Shown in pieces: positions 9,421 to 16,504 of a DNA stretch of 39,430 nucleotides. A model generated the notes under the pieces. That model saw only the letters and a program-made list of their open reading frames with translations, was not told where the DNA came from and did not search any database. Both the position numbers and the translations under genes were made by a program. The DNA comes from Planktothrix sp. PCC 11201 (GTDB taxonomy: Bacteria > Cyanobacteriota > Cyanobacteriia > Cyanobacteriales > Microcoleaceae): positions 811,130-850,559 of the forward strand of contig NZ_LT797688.1 of NCBI RefSeq assembly GCF_900009135.1, written 5' to 3'. The stretch's first letter is position 1, and the number at the start of each line of letters is the position of its first letter.

Positions 9421-9660
9421 CTACTGCTGATTTGCTGTGATATAGTCTATAGCGTCTTGAACGGTCTTAATATTTTCAGCATCTTCATCAGGAATTTCGG
9501 TATCAAATTCTTCTTCTAATGCCATAACCAGTTCTACTATATCCAGAGAATCGGCGCTTAAGTCTTCAAAGAAGTTAGCCGATGGAATAACTTTCTGTTC
9601 ATCAACGTCCAATTGTTCTGAAATAATTTTTTTTACTCTTTCTGCGATGTTGTCACTCAT
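9421..9660 (-). CDS. acpP: Acyl carrier protein
   Basis: ACP carries acyl chains on a phosphopantetheine arm attached to serine. S38 lies in the [20 protein letters not shown] motif; glycine is more usual where this protein has S35. I chose the ATG at 9658-9660 ([12 protein letters not shown], 79 residues, normal length), which has GAGG 8 nt upstream. The frame stays open upstream to an ATG at 9727-9729, adding 23 residues not expected in ACP, so the longer form is unlikely. The protein is acidic, as expected. FabF, a client enzyme, is the next gene downstream. Confidence 0.95.
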   Translation of the reverse strand: MSDNIAERVKKIISEQLDVDEQKVIPSANFFEDLSADSLDIVELVMALEEEFDTEIPDEDAENIKTVQDAIDYITANQQ

Positions 9661-10114
9661 AAAAACCTCATAGGAATTGGAAAACTCAGTGTCTTTAGAC
9701 CTGAGAGAAAATGATTCGACATTGCTCATCAACCAAGATTCATAGCGGTTTTAACCGCCTGCAATCTCCTTTCACTGGGGGAAGGGTGTTGCCATCCGGT
9801 GGAGATCTATGTGTCTCCTTTCACCCATTGCTGGGGTGATGTTTGCTCTATTGGATGTCGCGTATACCATTTTATCTGAAAGGGGGATCACCGCAGCAAC
9901 GATCTCCTAACTTTTTCTGGTCTGGAATTTCGGGTTTCGGGGGTTTGCTGTGGGCTAAAGTCTTTTGGAATTTAAGATGAGACGGGTTAGTATCGTTTTT
10001 ATCTGCCTTTTAACTGTTGACAAAATTCCATAGCACTGTATATCGGATTGTTTGTCAGTAGGAAAGGTTAACTCGAACCCACCCCTACACCTGGTAAGAA
10101 AATCCTGTGAAAAT
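9661..10114. other. Upstream region of acpP
   Basis: No gene is seen in this 454-bp stretch. It holds two copies of TCTCCTTTCAC (9765-9775 and 9814-9824), read as GTGAAAGGAGA on the acpP strand, and a GCGGTT/AACCGC hairpin (9745-9758). Just after the hairpin, on the acpP strand, a four-codon ATG-TGA frame abuts the in-frame ATG at 9729. The region plausibly contains the acpP promoter and leader. I could not place a convincing -10/-35 pair on the minus strand. Confidence 0.4.
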
Positions 10115-10585
10115 TTATCGGACTGTGACGGAATAATTAGTTTTAAACGGTTTAAAACTATTGTTATCTTTGGAAGTTCCTTTCAGTTCTAATTGATAAA
10201 TTCCTGCTTGGGGAAATATAACTTCTGTTCCAGGAATACCCTGATATTTTTCCGCAGCAATAGCTTTTAATTGGGGCCGCATTAATGGTTGAGTATTTGG
10301 GGAGCGAGGTTCGCGATAAATTGCCAATTGACAATTACATTCAGACAGGGGAATAATTTTGCCTCCACGACGGGTTAATGCAAACCAAATTATGGCTTTT
10401 TCTCCCGCCCGGGGATTATGATTTGGTTCTAGGTGGAATGTTACCGCCACATCTCCAGACACTTCCACTTCATGGGCAATAGCCAGGTTAGAATAGGAGA
10501 ATTTTTGCAGGGGTTGAACACAGAGGAATGTTCCAATAATTAATAACAATTTTAAAGACTTATTTTTGTTTAAGGGGTGCAACAT
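10115..10585 (-). CDS. Exported hypothetical protein paired with SafE-like gene
   Basis: The 156-residue protein has a basic start (NKNKSLK), a hydrophobic stretch LLLIIGTFLCV and a likely signal cleavage near SNLAIAH. The mature part begins around HEVEVSGDVAVTFHLEPNHNP and reads as a small beta-rich domain, with a CNC motif at about residues 83-85. I do not recognise a named family. The start overlaps the 3' end of the upstream SafE-like gene by 26 bp, which implies translational coupling. Two histidines, the CNC pair and this neighbour make a metal-handling or cytochrome-assembly role possible, but that is a guess. Confidence 0.7.
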   Translation of the reverse strand: MLHPLNKNKSLKLLLIIGTFLCVQPLQKFSYSNLAIAHEVEVSGDVAVTFHLEPNHNPRAGEKAIIWFALTRRGGKIIPLSECNCQLAIYREPRSPNTQPLMRPQLKAIAAEKYQGIPGTEVIFPQAGIYQLELKGTSKDNNSFKPFKTNYSVTVR

Positions 10586-11783
10586 AAAATTTCTCTAATC
10601 CCAATATTGACCAAACCGGAAGATACCTAATTAATAATACCATTAAAGTTAAAACAATAAAAATAAAACCTCTTAATTGATCAAGAAATGTTAGATCAAA
10701 TCTACCGAAATAATTAGAACCAATTAACAGAGCATGAATCACAGCTAAAACCAAAGCTGGAACCGCTAATAAATGAATTCTCCGCCAGAATATTCCTAAA
10801 TAATTTTGAATATGATCAAAACTGGTGATCGCCGCAGGAATCATCAATAATAATGCTAACCCGCCAGCTATAATTCCTCCTTGATGTTGGGGAATCATAA
10901 ATTCAAAAGCAGTTAAATTCCATTGAAACGTATGATCTAACATTTGCACCGTATGAACAATTGCTAATACAAAAGCTCCTACCCCTAAAAAACGTCTATA
11001 TTTTAAAGGTTGTGACCATAGGCGACTAATAGGACGAGCAATTAAGGCAAACATTAAACTGATTAAAGATCCATAACCCGTATAATCAACATGATTTCCG
11101 GTTCTTAATAGGGTTAAAATTCCAATTAATAAGGTAATCCATCCCCCCAGTCTAAAGAGTTGATTTCGACGGTCGGTGGTGAATTTTCCGGTTAATAATC
11201 CTACGCCCAACATCGTTGGAAAAGTTCCTATCCCAAAGGCTAACATAGTTAGCATTCCTAACCCCAAATTTCCTGTCTCTGCGGCTTTAATTTGGGCTGT
11301 GTAAAGAAAACCACAGGGAATTAAACCCCAAATTAACCCTAATAAAATCGGGGTAAAAACATGATTTTGTAAAGATACATTCACCATCCATTTACTCAGG
11401 TGATTATGTAAATTTTTCGGGGATAAAGGATGGATAATTGGGAACCGATGAAAGACAGTTGGATTAATTTGAGCTAATCCTAAAATAATTAATAGAATCC
11501 CAGTAAAAATTGCCATTCCTTGGCGAAAAATACTGCCAATTCCTGCCACTTGTCCCCCGGCAATTAAAACTGAACCCAACCCGCCAATCATTGCCCCAAC
11601 TAAGGCATAACTAAGAATCCGGCCGAAATTTAATAAGAGATGAAATTGCCAGGGAATTTTGCCAGGAGAGAGGGATTCATCGGAAACAGAAAAAGCAACG
11701 GTTAAGGGGCCGCACATTCCTAAACAGTGACCAAAACTCCCAAGAAATCCTAAAGCACCAATTAATAATAGGTCAATGATCAT
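10560..11783 (-). CDS. SafE/DsbD-like membrane protein with extra C-terminal membrane module
   Basis: A 407-residue polytopic membrane protein. The N-terminal half (about 1-220) belongs to the COG2836 'sulfite exporter TauE/SafE' group, related to DsbD transmembrane domains. It carries the conserved GHCLGMCGP motif at residues 18-26, and a second Pro-Cys motif, LIWGLIPCGFLYTA, appears mid-domain. The second half (about 225-400) has four or five more helices with spaced histidines (HTVQMLDHT, HIQNYL, HLLAVPALVLAVIHALL). That pattern resembles cytochrome b561 or ferric-reductase-like heme modules. Relatives of the first half are linked to copper delivery for oxidases. Function here is inferred; the label 'sulfite exporter' should not be taken literally. 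Confidence 0.75.
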   Translation of the reverse strand: MIIDLLLIGALGFLGSFGHCLGMCGPLTVAFSVSDESLSPGKIPWQFHLLLNFGRILSYALVGAMIGGLGSVLIAGGQVAGIGSIFRQGMAIFTGILLIILGLAQINPTVFHRFPIIHPLSPKNLHNHLSKWMVNVSLQNHVFTPILLGLIWGLIPCGFLYTAQIKAAETGNLGLGMLTMLAFGIGTFPTMLGVGLLTGKFTTDRRNQLFRLGGWITLLIGILTLLRTGNHVDYTGYGSLISLMFALIARPISRLWSQPLKYRRFLGVGAFVLAIVHTVQMLDHTFQWNLTAFEFMIPQHQGGIIAGGLALLLMIPAAITSFDHIQNYLGIFWRRIHLLAVPALVLAVIHALLIGSNYFGRFDLTFLDQLRGFIFIVLTLMVLLIRYLPVWSILGLEKFYVAPLKQK

Positions 11784-11791
11784 GATTCCGT

Positions 11792-12511
11792 TTAAAAGCG
11801 GATTTTATAGAGTTGAAACAACGTTCCGGGCTGGCGTTTTAAAATTTTAGCTCCCGTTTCTTTGATGATTTTTTCCCAATTATCTAAGGTTTCCAAGAAA
11901 ACTTCCGTGCCTAAATAGGTTTCTAAAATTGCCCAATCTTCGGCTAATTCAGCATCGGGAATCAGAACATCAAAAACAAAATCTCCCCCGGGTTTAACTA
12001 CCCGCTTGACTTCTTTTAAAACCAATTTCCAATAACTGATCGGATAGTAACAACTCCATCCCGTGGCGATCGCTAAATCAAACTGATTCGCCTCATATTG
12101 CAATTGATGACCGGGGGCTAAATTTACCCCTTTAAACAGTTTAGAATTTAACTGTGGCCCTCGAATATTCAGGGCATCCTTAGCCACCGTACTAATTTCT
12201 TGACCATAAAATAAAGCTCCCCAATCTCGCCAGGGGTAAATTAGAAAACTCACCCCACAACCGATATCTAAACAGTGCTGATTTTTTTGCGGTTTGGCAA
12301 TTTCCCAAAAGGGGGAAGTGATTTTTTCTGATAAAGTTCCCGCCATGCGATCGCGAAAAATTTCCATCGTTTCAACCTCTGGGGGCAAATCAAAAGATCC
12401 CCCTTGATATTCTCGATTAAAACGATTGGCAATCGAAGCGATCGCCCTTTCCAAAGGGTCGGAACTCACAGACAAATTGAAAAAACCCGATGAATTAGAA
12501 GATTTAGCCAT
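11792..12511 (-). CDS. Class I SAM-dependent methyltransferase
   Basis: The 239-residue protein has a Rossmann-type methyltransferase core. Motif I is CLDIGCGVSFLIYP, an acidic motif II lies around GQEIS, and FDLAIATGWSCYYP and RVVKPGGDFVFDVL are the later strands. The substrate is unknown. An N-terminal stretch of about 75 residues precedes the core. The stop lies 8 bp upstream of the SafE-like gene start, so the two are probably co-transcribed. I cannot say whether it modifies a small molecule or a protein. Confidence 0.8.
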   Translation of the reverse strand: MAKSSNSSGFFNLSVSSDPLERAIASIANRFNREYQGGSFDLPPEVETMEIFRDRMAGTLSEKITSPFWEIAKPQKNQHCLDIGCGVSFLIYPWRDWGALFYGQEISTVAKDALNIRGPQLNSKLFKGVNLAPGHQLQYEANQFDLAIATGWSCYYPISYWKLVLKEVKRVVKPGGDFVFDVLIPDAELAEDWAILETYLGTEVFLETLDNWEKIIKETGAKILKRQPGTLFQLYKIRF

Positions 12512-12540
12512 TCATTGTAAGATGTGTGAAGAAAACCTCT

Positions 12541-12599
12541 AGGTTTGGAGACCAAACCGCCACAATCAAAGATTACGACCTCGGCGCGAATTGCTATAG
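12541..12599. repeat. Solo right end of the MITE-like family
   Basis: GATTACGACCTCGGCGCGAA then TTGCTATAG (12571-12599) matches the right end of copy A. It is preceded by a compact hairpin GGTTTGG-AGA-CCAAACC (12542-12558) in place of the long core stem. It is probably a decayed or short family member, lying just upstream of the methyltransferase gene. Confidence 0.6.
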
Positions 12600-12603
12600 C
12601 ACT

Positions 12604-12801
12604 CTATTTTGAGCCCTTCAATGCTTTTTTAAAGTTTTTCCGATAGGAAGAATTAAATACAAACAAAACTGGCCATAACAGGGAGAAGATCAGACGGTTT
12701 TGGAAACTGCGGTTGAAGTTGGTATTTTCAAACCCCGTCCAAAATTTCCAGATTCCACCCGCATAAATAACGACCAATACTAGGGTAATTAGGGGATTCA
12801 T
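12604..12801 (-). CDS. Small membrane protein, conserved type
   Basis: A 65-residue protein with one clear N-terminal helix (LITLVLVVIYAGGIWKFW) and a second hydrophobic segment (LIFSLLWPVLFVF). It ends in a lysine-rich tail, SYRKNFKKALKGSK, which suggests an N-out or hairpin arrangement with a cytosolic basic end. I recognise the pattern of small cyanobacterial hypothetical membrane proteins but no function. It lies upstream of the methyltransferase, separated by a repeat fragment, so co-transcription is uncertain. Confidence 0.65.
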   Translation of the reverse strand: MNPLITLVLVVIYAGGIWKFWTGFENTNFNRSFQNRLIFSLLWPVLFVFNSSYRKNFKKALKGSK

Positions 12802-12946
12802 GTCTGAAAGATTTTATACCTAAAGGATGATAGACATAGTGAACATGGGTTTATTCTAGCAGTTAATCTTAGAGAATGGTCATTGGGGATAAAATGGGTT
12901 AAGAGGGAAGCGATTCAATCGGAAATTTGCTATCCTATTATTGAGA

Positions 12947-13041
12947 AGGTTTTTAATTATAACAAATTTATTTAAAAACCTAGCTGTGATCAAATCTGGA
13001 AAACACCTGATCACCAAATCAGCCTAAATCAATCAGGAGGA
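12947..13041 (+). promoter_or_regulatory. Two inverted repeats and SD upstream of the sugar-nucleotide gene
   Basis: AGGTTTTTAA (12947-12956) is perfectly repeated in inverse as TTAAAAACCT (12972-12981). A second pair, GTGATCA (12986-12992) and TGATCAC (13008-13014), follows. A strong AGGAGG lies at 13036-13041, just before the ATG. The first pair could be an operator or leader hairpin. The second has the look of a dimeric regulator site, but its 15-nt spacer is wider than a CRP or NtcA site. Confidence 0.5.
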
Positions 13042-13044
13042 TAT

Positions 13045-15576
13045 ATGCGAGCAGTGCTAATGGCAGGTGGATCAGGAACACGACTACGACCGTTAACCTG
13101 CGATCTGCCTAAACCAATGGTACCGATACTCAATCGTCCGATTGCTGAACATATTATCAATCTCCTCAAACAACATAATATTACAGAAGTGATTGCCACA
13201 TTGCATTATCTTCCCGATGTGATGCGAGAATACTTTCATGATGGCAGTCATTTAGGGGTACAAATCACCTATGCGGTGGAAGAAGATCAACCCCTGGGAA
13301 CCGCAGGTTGTGTTAAAAATATTGCCGAACTTTTAGATCAAACCTTTTTAGTAATTAGTGGAGATAGTGTTACGGATTTTGATTTGACCGCCGCGATCGA
13401 ATTTCATCATCGGAAACAATCCAAAGCCACCTTGATTCTAACCCGAATGCCCAACCCCATAGAATTTGGTGTGGTGATTACCGACGAAAATCATCGGATT
13501 AATCGCTTTTTAGAAAAACCCGCCGCCAGTGAAGTTTTCTCCGATACGGTGAATACCGGAACCTATATTTTAGAACCAGAAGTTTTAGAGTATCTTCCCT
13601 TTGATCAAGAATGTGATTTTTCCCAAGATTTATTCCCCTTACTTTTGGAAAAAGGGATACCCATGTATGGGTTTATTGCTAATAATTATTGGTGTGATAT
13701 TGGTCATTTAGACATCTATCGAGAAGCCCATTATGATGCCTTAATGGGGAAAGTGAAACTCAAAATTGCCTATCCCGAACGTTCTCCGGGTCTGTGGATT
13801 GGAGAAAATACCTTTATTGATGAAACAGCTATTATCGAAACCCCGGTTTTGATTGGTCGCAATTGTCGCATCGGGGCGAGGGCGCAAATTGAAGCCGGAA
13901 GCGTGATTGGCGATAATATCACCATCGGAGCCGATGCCAATATCAAACGACCGATTATTTGGAATGGGGCGATTATTGGGGATGATGCCCATTTGCGGGC
14001 CTGTGTCATTGCTCGCGGTGCGCGGGTGGGTCGTCGCGCCCATGTCCTAGAAGGGGCGGTGGTCGGTTCTTTATCCACGGTGGGGGAAGAAGCCCAAATT
14101 AGCCCCGGGGTACGGGTCTGGCCGAGTAAAAAAATTGAGTCCGGGGCGACTCTGAATATTAATTTAATTTGGGGGAATACAGCCCAACGCAATTTATTCG
14201 GTCAACGGGGAGTACAAGGATTAGCCAATATTGATATTACCCCGGAATTTGCGGTTAAATTGGGGGCAGCTTTTGGGTCAACTTTAAAACCCGGTTCTTT
14301 GGTAGCAGTTTCCCGGGATCAACGGCCGATTTCTCGGATGGTAACTCGTTCTTTAGTGGCGGGTTTAATGTCCGTTGGGGTGAATATTATTAACTTAGAT
14401 GCCACCGCCATTCCCATCACTCGTACGGCTATTCCTACTTTAAATGTAGCCGGAGGAATTCACGTCCGCCTCTCCCCAGAACGGGCAGACTATCTATTAA
14501 TTGAATTTCTGGATAATAAAGGGATTAGTATTACCAAAACCAAAGAGAAAAAGATTGAAGGAGCTTATTTTAAGGAAGATTTAAGACGGGCGCAAATTCC
14601 AGAAATTGGTAACGTGAGTTATACGGTTGATTTATTAGATATTTATAGTGCCAGTTTTAGTAAACATATCAATAGTGAAATTTTACGCTACAGCAACGCT
14701 AAAGTTGTGATTGACTATGTTTATGCGGTTTCTGGAGCAATTTTACCCCAACTTTTAGCTAAATTTGGTTGTGATGCGGTGGTTTTAAATGCCAGTTTAA
14801 ATCATACCGCTTTATCAGTTCCTGAACGGGAAAATTTACTCGATCAATTAGGGCGAGTCGTCGAAGCACTACGCGCTAATTTTGGAGCCCAGGTTTATGC
14901 CAATGGGGAACAATTTATGTTAGTGGATGAAACTGGAAGTCCCATCCGTGGGGAATTTTTGACCTCCCTGATGGTGAATATGGTCTTAACTTCCCATCCC
15001 CGCAGTACCGTTGTGGTTCCTGTACATACTTCCTCCGCCGTCGAACAAATTGCCCGTCGTTTCGATGCTAAAGTCATCCGCACCAAGGCAAATCCAACGG
15101 CCTTAATGGAAGCTTGTCACCGCAATCCTAACGTAGTTTTAGGTGGCAGTGGCGATATGGGATTTATCTTCCCCCAACTGCATCCCGGGTTTGATGCCAT
15201 GTTTTCTATTGCTAAAATTATTGAACTGTTAACCAGTCAGGAAAGATCGCTAACCCAGGTACGAGCCGATTTACCCCACGTTGTCCATCGTCGCTATACC
15301 GTGCGTTGTCCTTGGACGGTTAAAGGAGCATTGATGCGGCATTTAGTCGAAACCCATTCCCCCGAAAACTTAGAATTAATTGATGGAGTCAAATTAATTA
15401 ACTACCAAGACGATAACTGGGTTCTGATTTTACCCGATGCGGGAGAACCCCAGGTTCATATTTTTGCCAATAGCATTGATCGCGATTGGGTTGATACGAC
15501 CTTGCGAGAATATCGCAATTTAGTTCATGATTTTGTGAATCAATCTCAAGGGATGGATCACCGCGAAGATATTTAA
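13045..15576 (+). CDS. NTP-transferase / hexapeptide / phosphomannomutase-like fusion protein
   Basis: The 843-residue protein has three modules. Residues 1-235 are a nucleotidyltransferase with the signature [20 protein letters not shown] and the LPKPMVPI segment. Residues about 245-375 form a left-handed beta-helix of hexapeptide repeats ([20 protein letters not shown]). Residues 380-835 align with alpha-D-phosphohexomutases. In this last part the usual catalytic serine loop (TASHNP) reads GGIHVRLSP (about 470-478), the metal loop (DGDGDR type) reads YANGEQF (about 617-623), and the sugar loop reads GGSGDMGF. The mutase part therefore looks inactive. Cyanobacteria annotate such proteins as mannose-1-phosphate guanylyltransferase; the nucleotide-sugar product is not proven. 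Confidence 0.85.
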   Translation: MRAVLMAGGSGTRLRPLTCDLPKPMVPILNRPIAEHIINLLKQHNITEVIATLHYLPDVMREYFHDGSHLGVQITYAVEEDQPLGTAGCVKNIAELLDQTFLVISGDSVTDFDLTAAIEFHHRKQSKATLILTRMPNPIEFGVVITDENHRINRFLEKPAASEVFSDTVNTGTYILEPEVLEYLPFDQECDFSQDLFPLLLEKGIPMYGFIANNYWCDIGHLDIYREAHYDALMGKVKLKIAYPERSPGLWIGENTFIDETAIIETPVLIGRNCRIGARAQIEAGSVIGDNITIGADANIKRPIIWNGAIIGDDAHLRACVIARGARVGRRAHVLEGAVVGSLSTVGEEAQISPGVRVWPSKKIESGATLNINLIWGNTAQRNLFGQRGVQGLANIDITPEFAVKLGAAFGSTLKPGSLVAVSRDQRPISRMVTRSLVAGLMSVGVNIINLDATAIPITRTAIPTLNVAGGIHVRLSPERADYLLIEFLDNKGISITKTKEKKIEGAYFKEDLRRAQIPEIGNVSYTVDLLDIYSASFSKHINSEILRYSNAKVVIDYVYAVSGAILPQLLAKFGCDAVVLNASLNHTALSVPERENLLDQLGRVVEALRANFGAQVYANGEQFMLVDETGSPIRGEFLTSLMVNMVLTSHPRSTVVVPVHTSSAVEQIARRFDAKVIRTKANPTALMEACHRNPNVVLGGSGDMGFIFPQLHPGFDAMFSIAKIIELLTSQERSLTQVRADLPHVVHRRYTVRCPWTVKGALMRHLVETHSPENLELIDGVKLINYQDDNWVLILPDAGEPQVHIFANSIDRDWVDTTLREYRNLVHDFVNQSQGMDHREDI

Positions 15577-15687
15577 AGTAAAAAATTAATCAAAAACCGT
15601 TTAAATTTTCCAATAAAAATGTCATGATTGAAAAAACTCTACTCTAGGAGAGAGTTTAACCTTGTACTTGAATTTATTGATCAAAAA

Positions 15688-16296
15688 ATGAACAGTATTA
15701 TTCTAATGGCGGAGATTATTCAAGATCCGCAACTTCGTTATACCCCCGATAATCAAATTGCCCTGACTGAAATGTTGGTTCAGTTTCCCGGACTTAGGGA
15801 TATTGATCCGCCCGCTACTTTAAAAGTAATTGCCTGGGGAAATTTTGCTCAAGAAGTTCACGAAAAATATCATCAAGGAGATCAAATTATTATCGAAGGT
15901 CGTCTGGCAATGAATACCATTGACCGGCAGGAAGGATTTAAGGAAAAGCGGGCAGAACTGACCGCCCAACGGATTTATCCGGTACAAATGGATCTTTCCA
16001 GACCCACCCAAATCTCCGATCCCGCTACCTCCACCCAAAATAAAGTAGTTCCCTTGGGATCTCGTCGCGTGGCTACTTCTAATCCTGCTGCCGATGAACC
16101 CCAAGAGTCCCGTCGTCCCCCGACTAATTCTGCCCCTCCTAGAACTACTCCCCCCGATGAACCGGATAACCCCGATTATGATCCGATTCCTTTCCTGCGA
16201 CCTGTGCCATTCCAAACCATTAAGATGGGATTGGTTGACTTTTGGGAATTAGAAATCAATTGTCCCCGAGTTGGGTTTGAAAGTCGAAAATTTTAA
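15688..16296 (+). CDS. ycf41: Ycf41-like single-stranded DNA-binding protein
   Basis: The 202-residue protein starts MNSIILMAEIIQDPQLRYTP and carries an OB-fold (about 1-100) including TLKVIAWGNFAQEVHEKYHQ and GRLAMNTIDR. This is the SSB-like Ycf41 family of cyanobacteria and plastids. A proline-rich linker (about 105-163) leads to an acidic tip, PDYDPIPF, at 162-169, which resembles the protein-binding tip of SSB. Unusually, 33 more residues follow the IPF tip. I chose the ATG at 15688 by family; an in-frame TTG at 15628 would add 20 unlikely residues. A hairpin AAACTCT/AGAGTTT (15634-15657) precedes it. The gene symbol is likely rather than certain. Confidence 0.75.
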   Translation: MNSIILMAEIIQDPQLRYTPDNQIALTEMLVQFPGLRDIDPPATLKVIAWGNFAQEVHEKYHQGDQIIIEGRLAMNTIDRQEGFKEKRAELTAQRIYPVQMDLSRPTQISDPATSTQNKVVPLGSRRVATSNPAADEPQESRRPPTNSAPPRTTPPDEPDNPDYDPIPFLRPVPFQTIKMGLVDFWELEINCPRVGFESRKF

Positions 16297-16325
16297 TTTT
16301 CGTATCAGTTAAGCTGTTGTATATC

Positions 16326-16375
16326 TATAGCAATCCGCGACGGGTGAGACGGAGTGTGGGAGCGTCCTCGCTCCC
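16326..16375. repeat. Solo left end of the MITE-like family with short hairpin
   Basis: TATAGCAATCCGCGACG at 16326-16342, followed by GTGAGACGGAG, matches the left end of copy B at 25143 almost base for base. A different compact hairpin follows, GGGAGCG-TCCT-CGCTCCC (16358-16375). It is a partial or divergent family member between ycf41 and the GGDEF-EAL gene. Confidence 0.65.
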
Positions 16376-16449
16376 TAGAATATAGAGTTTAAATGCACAA
16401 CAGCTTATTCCATCCTTGTAATGTTTACTACAGATACTTGATCGGCTGG

Positions 16450-16484
16450 CTATTGCCTATTGCCTATTGCCTATTCCCTATTCC
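16450..16484. repeat. CTATTGC heptamer tandem repeat
   Basis: Three CTATTGC units (16450-16470) are followed by two CTATTCC units (16471-16484). This short tandem repeat sits directly in front of the Shine-Dalgarno of the next gene. Any translation start placed inside it (for example the TTG at 16460) would encode repeat sequence and is not credible. Confidence 0.8.
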
Positions 16485-16504
16485 CCACAAGGAGATCGAC
16501 ACCG

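Noticed and set aside
10017-10044. TTGACA and TATATC at 16-bp spacing on the plus strand
   Set aside because: It looks like a promoter but points into the 3' end of a minus-strand gene, and no plus-strand gene follows for 3 kb. It could drive an antisense RNA, but one site is too weak to call.
13741-14192. Two long minus-strand frames inside the sugar-nucleotide gene
   Set aside because: They are shadows of the hexapeptide-repeat coding sequence, whose regular codons keep other frames open. No ribosome site or family match is seen.
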